Positions 9,036 through 19,858 of a stretch of DNA of 64,000 nucleotides are shown here, piece after piece. Within the stretch, counting starts at the first letter, position 1; each line of letters begins with the position of its first letter. Source of the stretch: Metabacillus sp. B2-18 (lineage in GTDB: Bacteria > Bacillota > Bacilli > Bacillales > Bacillaceae); NCBI RefSeq assembly GCF_021117275.1, contig NZ_CP088245.1, positions 4,590,001 through 4,654,000 on the forward strand, given 5' to 3'. The position numbers were made by a program, and so were the translations under genes. The notes under the pieces were generated by a model. That model was not told the origin of the DNA and did not search any database. It saw nothing but the letters and a program-made list of their open reading frames with translations.

Positions 9036-9222
9036 TGTAGATTCTCCTCGATAATATTATCTGTAGTCTACTTGACCTTAATTTTTCTGTCTAGTTAAGT
9101 GTAGCCGATTCAGGTTCCTTGTCTCAGTCCATAAGGAGGCAGTTCGGAATTAGTTTAGAAGAGAAGGATTTTTAGACCACGCGCGATTTCTCCAACATGA
9201 GCCTTCTTCTTTAGCATTATGT

Positions 9223-9241
9223 GGGACGAGGAACCTGACCC
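9223..9241. repeat. Degenerate REP palindrome
   Basis: GGGACGAGGAACCTGACCC, forward orientation, followed by two copies of CCTCGGTCCTA in tandem (9241-9264) and a REP-like half ATTGTCCC next to the stop codon of the phospholipase D-like gene. A decayed hairpin around 9180-9213 resembles the terminators paired with other REPs. Confidence 0.6.
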
Positions 9242-9279
9242 CTCGGTCCTACCCCTCGGTCCTAGAGACCACATTGTCC

Positions 9280-10734
9280 CTAATAAGTTGTCATTTGAAA
9301 AACCTTTTGCACGATATACATCATGTATTTAAATACAGATAAGCGATTCTGGTATTTTTCATACTCCACCGTGTAAGTGCCGTCTTTATTGTTCCATATT
9401 CGATTGAAGTAATCATCAACTTCTTTTATCAATTCACTGTTTGTTGGTGCTACGATTTTCATACTTTCTTCTAAGTTATAGTCATCAAGATTTCGAGAGG
9501 TATAATTGGTCGAGCCTCCTATAACAATTGATTCTTGTTGACTCTTTATGTAGATGAGCTTTGTGTGATATTGCTCTTTATTGGTGGCATACCATCTAAT
9601 TTTAATATTTTCATAGTCAAAATTCTGTAACTCTGCAGCGATGGGTAGATTCGGCAAACCGATTTTTTCTTGTCCAAAGGCATTTTGGTTAGGATCTAAA
9701 ACGATGTTTATTTTTACTCCTCGTTCTGCTGCATCTTCAATGCTTGTTATGATATCTCGATCTGCCAAATAAAACATGCCGATCCAAATTTCATTTTCCT
9801 TTTTTGCCTTTTGAATGGCTTGAACGACATGATCCTGGACCTTGCCCTCTGTAAGAATCTGAGCCGTCACTGATAACTCTTCATTTGAAGTGGAAGGTTG
9901 AATAACCTTATCTAATTCTGCCTCTGTAGGAAATGACTTAAGATTTCCATTTGAAAATTCAGCGATTGCTTTTTCTGCTTTTACCATATCCTTCAGAATT
10001 TCCCCTTTTACCTTAAAGGCAATATTCGAATGAAATCCACTAGCATCATGCGGATTGGCAGATAGGACGAGCCCAGCATCCTCTGAGATCACCACTTTCC
10101 GATGATTTGCTTTTACATTCAATAATTTCAAATAAGAACGAGCAGTTACATTTGGTGCTGAGCTCTCCATTGGATTTGGAAGCCAGCCATATCCAGCTTG
10201 TCCAAACCACTTAAATGTTGCTCTCCAAATACCAGAATAGATTAGATTAGGGTCACGCAGTTTATCTAAATCTGTATATACTACTTCTACCCCACTGTTC
10301 TTCAGTGGATCAATTTGCTGTGCTTTATGTGAGCCATATGTTGTATTAATTTCATCGGTAATAAAAACGACCTTTAGGTCAGGGTACTTCTTTTTTTGTT
10401 TTTCGATAGATCTCATTAATTTTTCACTATGCTTTGGGTATGATCGTTTGTTATCCGTGTAGCCATTCACAAGGAAAAGATCAAGAATTAGAAAATGTTC
10501 GGCTTCTTCAATTGCTTTAAATACTTCGGTAAAAATGGAGTGATCATGCACTTCTTCTCCATCTTTTTGATAGGTGAGGTCGTATAAAAACTCCACATCT
10601 TGTTGGGGCATTGTATGTGCTGTACCTTGATAAGAAATGCCGGGTGGAAGGGGTTTAACTCTGTGATAAATCATGATGGATGTTAGTATTATAATGATAA
10701 TGCCAATTATGATCATCTTTCTCTTTTTGCTCAT
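9280..10734 (-). CDS. Membrane-anchored phospholipase D-family protein
   Basis: A 484-residue protein with one N-terminal transmembrane anchor (KMIIIGIIIIILTSIMIYH) and two PLD-type catalytic segments: HRKVVISEDAGLVLSANPHD in the first half and YHTKLIYIK with IGGSTNYTSRNLDDYN in the second. The fold is that of cardiolipin synthase/PLD-like phosphodiesterases. The internal ATG at 10734 is chosen because GAGGG lies 7 nt upstream, unlike the ATG 15 bp earlier. Role may be phospholipid head-group exchange or hydrolysis on the outer face. The gene is monocistronic. Confidence 0.75.
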   Translation of the reverse strand: MSKKRKMIIIGIIIIILTSIMIYHRVKPLPPGISYQGTAHTMPQQDVEFLYDLTYQKDGEEVHDHSIFTEVFKAIEEAEHFLILDLFLVNGYTDNKRSYPKHSEKLMRSIEKQKKKYPDLKVVFITDEINTTYGSHKAQQIDPLKNSGVEVVYTDLDKLRDPNLIYSGIWRATFKWFGQAGYGWLPNPMESSAPNVTARSYLKLLNVKANHRKVVISEDAGLVLSANPHDASGFHSNIAFKVKGEILKDMVKAEKAIAEFSNGNLKSFPTEAELDKVIQPSTSNEELSVTAQILTEGKVQDHVVQAIQKAKKENEIWIGMFYLADRDIITSIEDAAERGVKINIVLDPNQNAFGQEKIGLPNLPIAAELQNFDYENIKIRWYATNKEQYHTKLIYIKSQQESIVIGGSTNYTSRNLDDYNLEESMKIVAPTNSELIKEVDDYFNRIWNNKDGTYTVEYEKYQNRLSVFKYMMYIVQKVFQMTTY

Positions 10735-10966
10735 TGGGTTCCCTCGCATTGGTTTTTTCTTTCTATACCCGCTTTGTTAAGTTTAGAATCCTCGGAACAA
10801 AGATACAGCGTTAAGGCTTGTCTAGATTATGTCAGTATCAAGACATTTTCTTCTCGCGGTCTTTCCCCCTCCACCTCTCACCCAAATTTCTATCCTTCCA
10901 CCTGTTAATTTTCATAACAAACTAACCACCTGTTGAATATAATGCTTAAAAAGGAGGAGGATCATC

Positions 10967-11140
10967 ATGCTAATGGAGTTACTGATTTATATGATGATTG
11001 GGTTAGTCCTTTCACTTTATAGATATAGAGGTATTACTCAATTCAAGGCGATTTTAACCATCTTTTTTTGGCCTCTTGTTTTATTACATTCTTACGTCGA
11101 GTTGGTTGAGAGAGTTAAATATAAAAATAGAAAACGTTAA
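10967..11140 (+). CDS. Small membrane protein, 57 residues
   Basis: This short plus-strand gene has an excellent ribosome site (AAGGAGGAGG) ending 7 nt before ATG. The product MLMELLIYMMIGLVLSLYRY continues to two hydrophobic segments and a basic tail (KYKNRKR). It has no recognised family. The strong ribosome site and a REP block 7 bp after its stop support a real gene. Confidence 0.6.
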   Translation: MLMELLIYMMIGLVLSLYRYRGITQFKAILTIFFWPLVLLHSYVELVERVKYKNRKR

Positions 11141-11147
11141 GTCATCT

Positions 11148-11307
11148 GGGACAGAGGGGCCGGTCCCTCGTCCCATTTTAAAAGTAAAAAAGCTCATGTA
11201 AGATTTCTTTCACATGAGCTTTCTAAATTAATGTCTGGTTGGGACGAGGAACCTGTCCCCACGTCTCGTCCTACATTAATGTCTGGTTGGGACGAGGAAC
11301 CTGTCCC
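11148..11307. repeat. REP cluster with terminator and a 34-bp tandem duplication
   Basis: Copies are at 11148-11174 (compound), 11241-11259 and 11289-11307 (both GGGACGAGGAACCTGTCCC). A hairpin AGCTCATGT/ACATGAGCT at 11191-11220, with a minus-strand T-run, would terminate the chemoreceptor gene. The last two REPs lie in identical 34-bp segments (11227-11260 and 11275-11308), a recent tandem duplication. The final copy ends 2 bp before the chemoreceptor stop codon. Confidence 0.85.
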
Positions 11308-11309
11308 CT

Positions 11310-12995
11310 CTAAACTTTAAATTTGTTGACCATTCCGTTCATGTTTTCTACTAGGATCGTTAGTTTGTTTGCACTTTCGGCTATGTTTTCTACTGTTTTA
11401 TTTTGTTCTTCTACTGATGCAGAGATTTGTTCTGAGCCTGTGGCGTTATCTTCTGAGATCGAAGCAATGTGCTCAACGGATTCAATAATCTGGTTACTGC
11501 CTTGTTGAATACTGATAAATACATCTGATATCTCGTTAACCCTTCTAGACATTTCTTCAATATTTTGTTTAATATCCACAAACTGCCTTCCCGTTATTTC
11601 GATTTGTTCAGTTCCTTTATTTACTTCCTCATATCCCTTATTTAAGCCCTCCGCAATTTCAGTTGTTCCTTCCTTAATGCTATAGGCAATAGACGAAATA
11701 TCTTCTACTGATCTTGTAACCCCTTCAGCGAGTTTTTTCACTTCAGATGCCACAACCGCAAATCCTTTTCCTGCTTCGCCTGCTCTTGCTGCTTCAATAG
11801 AAGCATTGAGTGCAAGTAGATTCGTTTGATCCGCAATTTCCTTAATAACACCTACGATACCAGTGATCGAATGTGTTTTATCTTCGAGGAGTTTAATTTT
11901 CCCTACAGATGTTTCCATTACCTTATTGATCCTACTCATTTGCAGTAACGATTCACTCATCTGTTTGTCTCCGTTAGTGGACACATCTAAAACTTGTTTA
12001 GAAAATTGGACTAACTTTTCACTAGATTCATTTGCAAAGATTATTTCTTTATTAAAGTCTCTTACTTTTTGAGATATACTCGTTGCATTTTCAGCTTGAA
12101 CCCTTGTACCAGTTGCTAGCTCTTCAATTGTTGCTTCTACTTGTTGGCTCATATGTCTTACTTCTTCTGATGAATTCAAAAAAGTAGAACTCTGATTATT
12201 GACTTCATTTGAAAGTTTTGTAACCTCGGTTATCATTTCCCTCAAACTACCTTCCATATGAATAATAGATTGAGAAAGATCACCAATTTCATCGTTAGAC
12301 GTAATGTCTATATTTTTTTCTTTCAAATCTCCCCCTGCAATATCACTAGCGAGATTTACCATCTTATTTAGCGATTTTCCGATTTTAAGAGAAAAAATAA
12401 ATGCGTATATAATACTTATGATCCCTAATAAAATGATAACAATAATACTTAATATACCAGTGAAATTCGATTTATTCGTTAATTCCTCACTGTGTATTTT
12501 TTGCTGTTTTAATTCAACTGACATATAATCCTGAATCCCCGCCTGAATTAATCGAGCATATCTTTTCATTAGCTTGTTTTGTTCGACCATTTCAGAAGAA
12601 TCTTTACTCTGAAAAACTTTTTCATTTTCTTCTGAATAAGAAAGTAGCATTCTGCTAGCAGAATCAAACGCCTTTAATTCTTTTTTACCTGAAACATTCT
12701 TTTTAATAAGTTCAAGATTAGTATTAATTTTATCGAACTTTTGTTGAATAATTTCTTTCTTTTCTGGTGTTTGATCTAAAATATATTTCGATATATCTTG
12801 TGAAATTTCATTTGTTAACGAGATAATTTCATTTGCTAACACATTCTTTGTTACCATTATATTTTGCTGATCAACAAATGATTTCATTAGTGAATAAGAA
12901 ATCAAACTCACTAATGACATAAGAAGTATAATCGCTGTAAAGCTAAAAATAAGCTTCTTCTTCATTGAAAAACGAATTTTTTTCCGTTCCATCAT
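11310..12995 (-). CDS. Methyl-accepting chemotaxis protein with four-helix-bundle-like sensor
   Basis: A 561-residue chemoreceptor. A first transmembrane helix (about residues 12-35), an extracellular helical domain of roughly 150 residues, a second helix (about 180-202), HAMP, and a cytoplasmic signalling domain with the conserved hairpin [22 protein letters not shown]. It lies 45 bp downstream of a periplasmic-type binding lipoprotein, so it probably senses that protein when loaded with ligand. Methylation-site residues cannot be assigned reliably. Confidence 0.9.
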   Translation of the reverse strand: MMERKKIRFSMKKKLIFSFTAIILLMSLVSLISYSLMKSFVDQQNIMVTKNVLANEIISLTNEISQDISKYILDQTPEKKEIIQQKFDKINTNLELIKKNVSGKKELKAFDSASRMLLSYSEENEKVFQSKDSSEMVEQNKLMKRYARLIQAGIQDYMSVELKQQKIHSEELTNKSNFTGILSIIVIILLGIISIIYAFIFSLKIGKSLNKMVNLASDIAGGDLKEKNIDITSNDEIGDLSQSIIHMEGSLREMITEVTKLSNEVNNQSSTFLNSSEEVRHMSQQVEATIEELATGTRVQAENATSISQKVRDFNKEIIFANESSEKLVQFSKQVLDVSTNGDKQMSESLLQMSRINKVMETSVGKIKLLEDKTHSITGIVGVIKEIADQTNLLALNASIEAARAGEAGKGFAVVASEVKKLAEGVTRSVEDISSIAYSIKEGTTEIAEGLNKGYEEVNKGTEQIEITGRQFVDIKQNIEEMSRRVNEISDVFISIQQGSNQIIESVEHIASISEDNATGSEQISASVEEQNKTVENIAESANKLTILVENMNGMVNKFKV

Positions 12996-13040
12996 ATTTA
13001 CCCCTTTAATTTCTATATCAAATCCTAGAAAGATTTCTGT

Positions 13041-14498
13041 TTATTTTACCGGTGCTCCAAACGTATAGTCATACCATTGGTCAGGTGTTTGAGTTTTTAT
13101 ACCAAAAATAGTCTCACCATCTTTAGTGACCATTGGAATGTTTGGGGTAATTATATTGTGAGGAATATCTCCATCTTTTGTTATAATTTTCATTAGTGTC
13201 CTCATCCCTATGTCAGCAATAAATGGGGTGTAAGGTGTATTTACTTCAAATTTTCCTTCTTTGACATTATTTATCGCTGTCTTAGAATCATCGATTGATA
13301 AAAAGATCATCTTTTTACCATCGTCTCTACTATTTAATCGATTCTTTTCATTCGCAGCATCATATGCAGCTATGGTTTCATGGTCTCCAGTACCAAAAAC
13401 AACATCGATTTTGGAAAATTCATTTAATGCTAACTGCATATTAGCTAAGGCCTCAGCGGTATTATCATGATCATGATAAGATTTTAATATTTTAATATCT
13501 GGAAAATAACTTAACACCTTTAAAAAGTGACCAGTTCTATTAGCATCAGCAGTACTTCCAAGAGGCTTTCTTAAAAGTAAAACATTAGCTTTGAGCTCGC
13601 TCTCTTGTGCCAATTTCCATACCAAATACATACCAGCTTGTGCACCATTTGCAGGGAAGTTTCCTGTTACTCTACTTGTTGTGGCTTCTAAACCAGTCAT
13701 TCTATCAACACTTACTACAGGTATACCAGCTTCAAGTGCTCTTTCAACAGGGGCAATTGTGGTTTCTGATTCAACCATAGGCCAGGTTAAGATCCCATCA
13801 ACCTTCTGCAGGACAAAGCTATCAATAATATCAGCCATGCTATCATTATCCCACTGAGCATCCTTCACATCTAATTCAACATTTGAATGCCTATCTGCTT
13901 CCCACTGGGCAGAGTCTGCTAGTCCAACATTCCATGGCTGATCAAACCCATGAATAGCAACCCCAATTCGATATACTTTATCCTTATCTCCTACGGGTCC
14001 TTCATTCAAGCTTACATAATTTGCAAATGGTAGTTTTATATTTAAATCACTAAATGATCCCTTAACTTCACTACCTGCACCATTTTCCCATTTATAGTTA
14101 TCATACGGATCTCCAGTTGGATAACTGTTCATATACGATTCAAACTTTTCTCTTTTAAATAGTTCAGCTATTTCATTATTAGCATTTGATAAAGGAATAT
14201 TAATGAAAAACTCTAAAATATCACTCTCTGATAGTCCCTTTGACGGTAAGCTTTCAAAATAACTTAGAGCATCCTGTCCACTTAGACCTTTAACTTCTTC
14301 AAAAAAAGGTGACAAATCCGTTTTTTTAACAGGAGTGTTACTTGTAGAAGAGCCTTCATTAGATTGATCTATTTCTTTTATTTCTGTAGACGAATCTTCC
14401 TCCTGTTTCTCTAGAGTTACTTTATTTGTACATCCAGAAATAATTAAATTAAGACAAATCACACTCATTAAGGTTATGCTACAAATTAATCTCTTCAT
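13041..14498 (-). CDS. Sugar-type periplasmic-binding lipoprotein paired with a chemoreceptor
   Basis: A 485-residue lipoprotein (lipobox IISGC) with a low-complexity linker, a helical region, and from about residue 150 a type 1 periplasmic-binding fold (VYRIGVAIHGFDQPWNVGLA, VDGILTWPMVE, GIPVVSVDR, DVVFGTGDHETIAAYDA), the layout of ribose/TorT-like sensors. No permease or ATPase adjoins it; the only partner is the chemoreceptor downstream. It more likely feeds taxis than import. The ligand is unknown, with a sugar or sugar derivative most probable. Confidence 0.75.
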   Translation of the reverse strand: MKRLICSITLMSVICLNLIISGCTNKVTLEKQEEDSSTEIKEIDQSNEGSSTSNTPVKKTDLSPFFEEVKGLSGQDALSYFESLPSKGLSESDILEFFINIPLSNANNEIAELFKREKFESYMNSYPTGDPYDNYKWENGAGSEVKGSFSDLNIKLPFANYVSLNEGPVGDKDKVYRIGVAIHGFDQPWNVGLADSAQWEADRHSNVELDVKDAQWDNDSMADIIDSFVLQKVDGILTWPMVESETTIAPVERALEAGIPVVSVDRMTGLEATTSRVTGNFPANGAQAGMYLVWKLAQESELKANVLLLRKPLGSTADANRTGHFLKVLSYFPDIKILKSYHDHDNTAEALANMQLALNEFSKIDVVFGTGDHETIAAYDAANEKNRLNSRDDGKKMIFLSIDDSKTAINNVKEGKFEVNTPYTPFIADIGMRTLMKIITKDGDIPHNIITPNIPMVTKDGETIFGIKTQTPDQWYDYTFGAPVK

Positions 14499-14638
14499 CT
14501 AGTAAACCCCTTTTATTTTTTTAAAAATCTAAAAAGGAAAGCTGCAACAATAAACTTCCAAATTAGATTAACTATATCATAAGACCTATACCTTTTGAAC
14601 CAGATTCTGTTCCTATATTTTTACCAGTCGAATCATAT

Positions 14639-14662
14639 AAAATAGGAACCGGTTCCTATTTT
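14639..14662 (-). promoter_or_regulatory. 24-bp perfect palindrome upstream of the binding-protein/chemoreceptor operon
   Basis: Arms AAAATAGGAACC/GGTTCCTATTTT meet without a loop, about 140 bp before the lipoprotein start. A second, looser GGAAC-N6-GGTTC motif lies roughly 30 bp closer to the gene. This geometry suggests an operator for a dimeric repressor. No regulator for it is encoded nearby. Confidence 0.5.
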
Positions 14663-14690
14663 CACCGGTGTCAATACTGCATTTTTTAAA

Positions 14691-14715
14691 GGCAAGCTAG
14701 ATAAAAATGCTTGCC
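14691..14715 (-). terminator. Intrinsic terminator behind glpD
   Basis: Stem GGCAAGC/GCTTGCC with an 11-nt loop and a minus-strand T-rich tail, about 38 bp after the glpD stop codon. Confidence 0.75.
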
Positions 14716-14752
14716 CAGGTCACTCTGTATCAAAGATTTCAATGTACATTTT

Positions 14753-16438
14753 TTACACACTTTTTTGATCAGGAAGTTTCTCAGAATCTTCAGGAACAAT
14801 CGCATCATGTATGTGTTTTTCTAGCTCATCGGAAAAATGGAGTTCCTGTTCCTTTGACCAGTTTAGGATCGTAGTCATATAGGTAGCCACAGGATCTTTC
14901 CATTTTTGTACCCAACTTATATCAAAGAAAAGACTACTTGTTCTTCTAATAAAAAAGTCACATAGTGTTTCTACCATTTCATGTTCAATTCCGTAGATCA
15001 GTGATGCAAATACTTCTAGAGATAGTCCTGCCTGCTCTGCTTCGACGCCTCTATGTTTTATGATTTCATAAAGATAGGAAATATTAGATCCATATCGATT
15101 TACTAGCTTCGTAGCTTCTTCTTTGGTTAAGCCAAGTTCAATCCCTTCATGTACTTGTTCAAGAACAAAGAAAGGATACTGTTCTGAGCCGCCGACATTT
15201 CCTCCTGAAAGAATTACCTTATCCGTGGAACACTTAGGATAATCACTTCCATGTAATTCTCCTAACACAAGATCGACAACACCTTCTGCCATTTTGCGAT
15301 AGCCTGTTAATTTTCCACCTGCAATGGTCACCAGTCCAGAACCCGAAACAAATATTTCATCTTTTCTTGAAATTTCAGAAGGATCTTTTCCTTCTTCATC
15401 GATAAGCGGTCGTAACCCAACCCAGCTTGATTCAACATCGTCCGGAGTTAAGTGTAGATTTGGAAACATGTAATTGGTTGCCTTTAGAATATAATCTCGA
15501 TCTTCCTTCGTCATTCTTGGGTGGCTAATTGTTCCTTTATAGTTCGTATCTGTTGTCCCGACATATGCTTTATGATCACGTGGGATCGCAAACATCATTC
15601 TTCCATCTTTAAAAGGTGTATCGAAATATACAGCTTCTTTTAATGGAAACCGCGATTGATCAATAACGAGATGTACTCCTTTTGTTAAATGTAGATATTT
15701 CCCTTTTTTTGATTGATCTTTTTCTCTTAACGTGTCCACCCATGGTCCTGCTGCATTTACGATTTTCTTTGCATAAATTTTTCTTTTTTCCCCTGTAATT
15801 AAATCCTGAATGGTAACTCCTATTATCTTTCCATTTTCATAAATAAAATCTTCTGCTTTTGTATAATTTGTCGCTAACACTCCGCGGTTTACTGCTTCCT
15901 TTATGACTTCGAGTGTTAAACGCGCGTCATCTGTTCGATACTCAACATACACACCAGAACCCTTTAATCCTTGTTTACGTAAAAGAGGCTCACGTTCAAG
16001 AGTTTTCTCTTGGTTAAGCATACTTCTTCTCTCACCTTTTTTTACACCAGCTAAAAAATCATATACCTTCAGTCCGATTGATGTAGAAAATTTACCAAAT
16101 GTTCCATTTTCAATGATCGGTAGCATCATCCATACTGGCGTTGTAACATGTGGTGCATTTTCATAAACGATGGCTCTTTCTTTTCCTACTTCAGCAACAA
16201 GCTTTACCTCAAATTGCTTCAAGTAACGTAGACCACCATGAACTAGTTTAGTAGATCGACTTGAAGTTCCTGCGGCGAAATCCTGCATTTCAATTAAGCC
16301 AGTTTTTAATCCACGAATTTGAGCATCTAAAGCAATTCCCGATCCTGTAATACCTCCTCCAATAACGAGCAAGTCTAAGGTTTGACTCTCCATATTATCG
16401 AGGTATTGGGTGCGGTTTAAACTTGAAAACTGAGTCAT
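14753..16438 (-). CDS. glpD: Aerobic glycerol-3-phosphate dehydrogenase
   Basis: An FAD-dependent membrane-associated enzyme of about 561 residues that oxidises glycerol-3-phosphate to dihydroxyacetone phosphate and passes electrons to menaquinone. The Rossmann FAD motif is LLVIGGGITGSGIALDA near the N-terminus, followed by GTSSRSTKLVHGGLRYL. The C-terminal cap domain is present. Start 16438 is preferred because AAAGGATG lies 7 nt upstream; the ATG 9 bp earlier has no usable spacing. It is last in the glpF-glpK-glpD series and has its own leader with a terminator. Confidence 0.95.
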   Translation of the reverse strand: MTQFSSLNRTQYLDNMESQTLDLLVIGGGITGSGIALDAQIRGLKTGLIEMQDFAAGTSSRSTKLVHGGLRYLKQFEVKLVAEVGKERAIVYENAPHVTTPVWMMLPIIENGTFGKFSTSIGLKVYDFLAGVKKGERRSMLNQEKTLEREPLLRKQGLKGSGVYVEYRTDDARLTLEVIKEAVNRGVLATNYTKAEDFIYENGKIIGVTIQDLITGEKRKIYAKKIVNAAGPWVDTLREKDQSKKGKYLHLTKGVHLVIDQSRFPLKEAVYFDTPFKDGRMMFAIPRDHKAYVGTTDTNYKGTISHPRMTKEDRDYILKATNYMFPNLHLTPDDVESSWVGLRPLIDEEGKDPSEISRKDEIFVSGSGLVTIAGGKLTGYRKMAEGVVDLVLGELHGSDYPKCSTDKVILSGGNVGGSEQYPFFVLEQVHEGIELGLTKEEATKLVNRYGSNISYLYEIIKHRGVEAEQAGLSLEVFASLIYGIEHEMVETLCDFFIRRTSSLFFDISWVQKWKDPVATYMTTILNWSKEQELHFSDELEKHIHDAIVPEDSEKLPDQKSV

Positions 16439-16580
16439 AACGATCATCCTTTCAAAATTACTTTTTAAAAACGTTCTGTTAAACTTGAATATTGATTACT
16501 ACTTCTATTACACAGGTTAGAGATCCTCATGTAAGAACCTGACATCTTCCCCTTTAATCCACCTTTCATAACCAAAAAAT

Positions 16581-16633
16581 GGGACCACAACATTAACTGT
16601 AAAGAAGCTCTTTTACAGCCTAGTTGTGGTCCC
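16581..16633 (-). terminator. glpD leader terminator, probable GlpP antitermination target
   Basis: Perfect outer arms GGGACCACAAC/GTTGTGGTCCC with an inner stem, followed on the minus strand by T5-rich sequence, 140 bp upstream of glpD and between it and glpK. In Bacillus subtilis GlpP bound to glycerol-3-phosphate allows read-through of such leader terminators; the same control is inferred here. glpP is not in the window. Confidence 0.7.
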
Positions 16634-16732
16634 TCATAATCTCTGACCATACCTATTAACTTGTATAAATAATCTTATAATTTATTACATAATGATCTTA
16701 CAAATCTCTAAGTGATCCAACAATTAATTTGC

Positions 16733-18271
<1,539 letters not shown>

Positions 18272-18292
18272 TCAAATTTATATCAGAATTTT

Positions 18293-19114
18293 TTAGACTA
18301 CCTTTTGTTTATTGACTTCAATTCCTTTATTTAAATTAGAAATCTTTGCAACTACTGCAATGATAGCTAATGCCCCTATTAAAATATATAACGGTGTAAT
18401 GGAACCGCCTACATATAATGCTTGATAAAACTGGGCTCCTAGAACACCACCTACAATTGGTCCTATGACAGGAATCCATGCATATTTCCAGTTTGATGAT
18501 CCTTTTCCCGCTATTGGTAATATGAAATGAGCGATGCGCGGCCCTAAATCACGAGCAGGGTTAATTGCATAACCTGTTGTTCCACCTAAAGATAACCCGA
18601 TTGCTGTAATGAAGAAACCAACTATAATAGGATTTAATCCTTCAGTAAATTCATTTACTCCAATAAATAAAAGTCCAAAAACTAATACGGCTGTACCTAA
18701 AACCTCACTTATAAAATTAGCTGGAGTATGTGCAATTGCTGGATCAGTTGAGAACACAGCTAGTTTTGCTCCTTGATCTTCCGTAGCCTTCCAATGTGGA
18801 TAATAATATAACCAAACAATTGTTGCACCAAGAAATGCCCCTATCATTTGCGCAGCGATATATGATGGTACGTCTGCCCAAGGAAATTGCCCAACAGATG
18901 CCAAGCCAACAGTTACAGCTGGATTTAAGTGAGCACCACTTATACTACCAACGGCATAAACCCCGAACGCAACCGCAAATCCCCATCCCAAAGTAATAAC
19001 AATCCATCCAGAACCCTCTGCTTTTGATTTGTTAAGGACTACACCCCCAACAACGCCGCCACCAAAAATAATTAAAATCATTGTTCCAATAATTTCACCT
19101 AAAAATGCTGACAC
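18293..19114 (-). CDS. glpF: Glycerol uptake facilitator (aquaglyceroporin)
   Basis: A 273-residue MIP-family channel with six transmembrane helices and both NPA-type half-helix motifs: SGAHLNPAVTVG in the first repeat and GYAINPARDLGPR in the second. The aspartate following the second NPA-R is the hallmark of glycerol-permeable members. First gene of the glycerol operon, under a leader terminator and a cre-overlapped promoter. Confidence 0.96.
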   Translation of the reverse strand: MSAFLGEIIGTMILIIFGGGVVGGVVLNKSKAEGSGWIVITLGWGFAVAFGVYAVGSISGAHLNPAVTVGLASVGQFPWADVPSYIAAQMIGAFLGATIVWLYYYPHWKATEDQGAKLAVFSTDPAIAHTPANFISEVLGTAVLVFGLLFIGVNEFTEGLNPIIVGFFITAIGLSLGGTTGYAINPARDLGPRIAHFILPIAGKGSSNWKYAWIPVIGPIVGGVLGAQFYQALYVGGSITPLYILIGALAIIAVVAKISNLNKGIEVNKQKVV

Positions 19115-19186
19115 GCTAATTCCCCCTCTGCCTATTTAATTTTTTCATTAACAAGCTAACAGTTTGCTAATTTTAGAGATAAAAAA

Positions 19187-19240
19187 AGACAGCTAATAGT
19201 ACTAATAGGTTTTAAGACCTATTAATATTACTAGCTGTCT
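19187..19240 (-). terminator. glpF leader terminator, probable GlpP target
   Basis: A 54-bp near-perfect hairpin (arms AGACAGCTAATAGTACTAATAGGT and its approximate complement around TTTAAG) followed on the minus strand by a run of seven T. It lies between the promoter and glpF, as in glycerol operons controlled by GlpP antitermination. Confidence 0.75.
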
Positions 19241-19280
19241 CTCAAAGACTCATCAGCACGGCTCTTAACTTGTTAAATTT

Positions 19281-19317
19281 ATTATAAAGGATAATTCCGG
19301 GTTTGTAAACGCTTTAT
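19281..19317 (-). promoter_or_regulatory. Sigma-A promoter of glpFK overlapped by a cre site
   Basis: On the minus strand TTTACA (19304-19309), a 17-bp spacer and TATAAT (19281-19286) form a near-consensus promoter. The -35 element is embedded in a cre-like sequence at 19303-19317 (plus strand TTGTAAACGCTTTAT, one mismatch to the consensus). CcpA binding here would block RNA polymerase, giving glucose repression of glycerol uptake. Confidence 0.75.
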
Positions 19318-19559
19318 TTTTATATTTTTGGGACAATTATCCGGGTCACTAAAAACAAATCCTAAATATTAAAAATAAAAGAAAAGAAAACCCTCCTACT
19401 TTGGTATTATTGAATCGACCAAGAAACAATTAATCAAAGAAGGAAGGTTTTCTCTTTATGCTTACAGAAAAAAATGCAATTAAGCATCTACTTTTTATTA
19501 TGCAACAGAATTCCAGAAACTCATAAACTTAAACTATTATAAGAGTTTAAAAAGGAATA

Positions 19560-19802
19560 CAGGAAAAGAGCATGCCAAGAGTGGGAAAATGGCGTGATGT
19601 AGAATTTAAATGGGCTAAATCCTGCCAGAGGGTACGGTCAAAAAACATGGCTTTACAAGCAAAATTAACTGCATTAACAGTAAATTTAAAGAGGATAGCA
19701 GCAATACTATCCTCTAAGAAAGAAGCTGAATCTAATTTTATTTCCATTTTCTCCAACTTTTTTGTTATAGATTATGAAATTCGCCAAATGCGTGCTGGGT
19801 AG
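19560..19802 (+). pseudogene. C-terminal relic of a transposase
   Basis: The plus strand encodes a fragment ending with RSKNMALQAKLTALTVNLKR and then LAAIL-like sequence, which resembles the C-terminus of IS1182-type transposases (consensus RYRGLxKVRLQALLTAxxxNLKRL, from memory). The first ~400 codons are missing. A short open stretch at 19458-19526 may be part of the degraded 5 prime end. The 744-bp region between glpF and the next chemoreceptor otherwise holds only the glp control elements. Confidence 0.5.
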
Positions 19803-19827
19803 GTAATAATACTTTTTCAGTGGCTAC

Positions 19828-19844
19828 GGACAAGGAACCTGTCC
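19828..19844. repeat. REP palindrome
   Basis: Core GGACAAGGAACCTGTCC, forward orientation, with the outermost pair degenerate. It ends 14 bp before the stop codon of the chemoreceptor gene. Confidence 0.8.
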
Positions 19845-19858
19845 CCGTGGGCCGCCCC

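Larger units (their letters stand above)
7897..9112 (-). mobile_element. IS3-family insertion sequence, complete, 1216 bp
   Basis: Terminal inverted repeats of about 25 bp begin TGGATAGTCAACACTAAACT at the left and, read inward, TGAATCGGCTACACTTAACT at the right; both share ACTAGACA further in. A 3-bp GGT duplication flanks the element (7894-7896 and 9113-9115). It carries overlapping-type orfA and orfB, both apparently intact, so it may be active. The target is the centre of a REP palindrome. Confidence 0.9.
7888..9125. repeat. REP palindrome split by an insertion sequence
   Basis: The left part GGGACAGGT (7888-7896) and right part TCCTTGTCTC (9116-9125) rejoin to a 19-bp REP once the IS3 element and one copy of its GGT target duplication are removed. 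The restored sequence differs from the REP at 23642 by one base. Confidence 0.85.

Noticed and set aside
19458..19526. Short frame MLTEKNAIKHLLFIMQQNSR
   Set aside because: Only 22 codons; at most part of the transposase relic that follows, so it was not listed as a gene.
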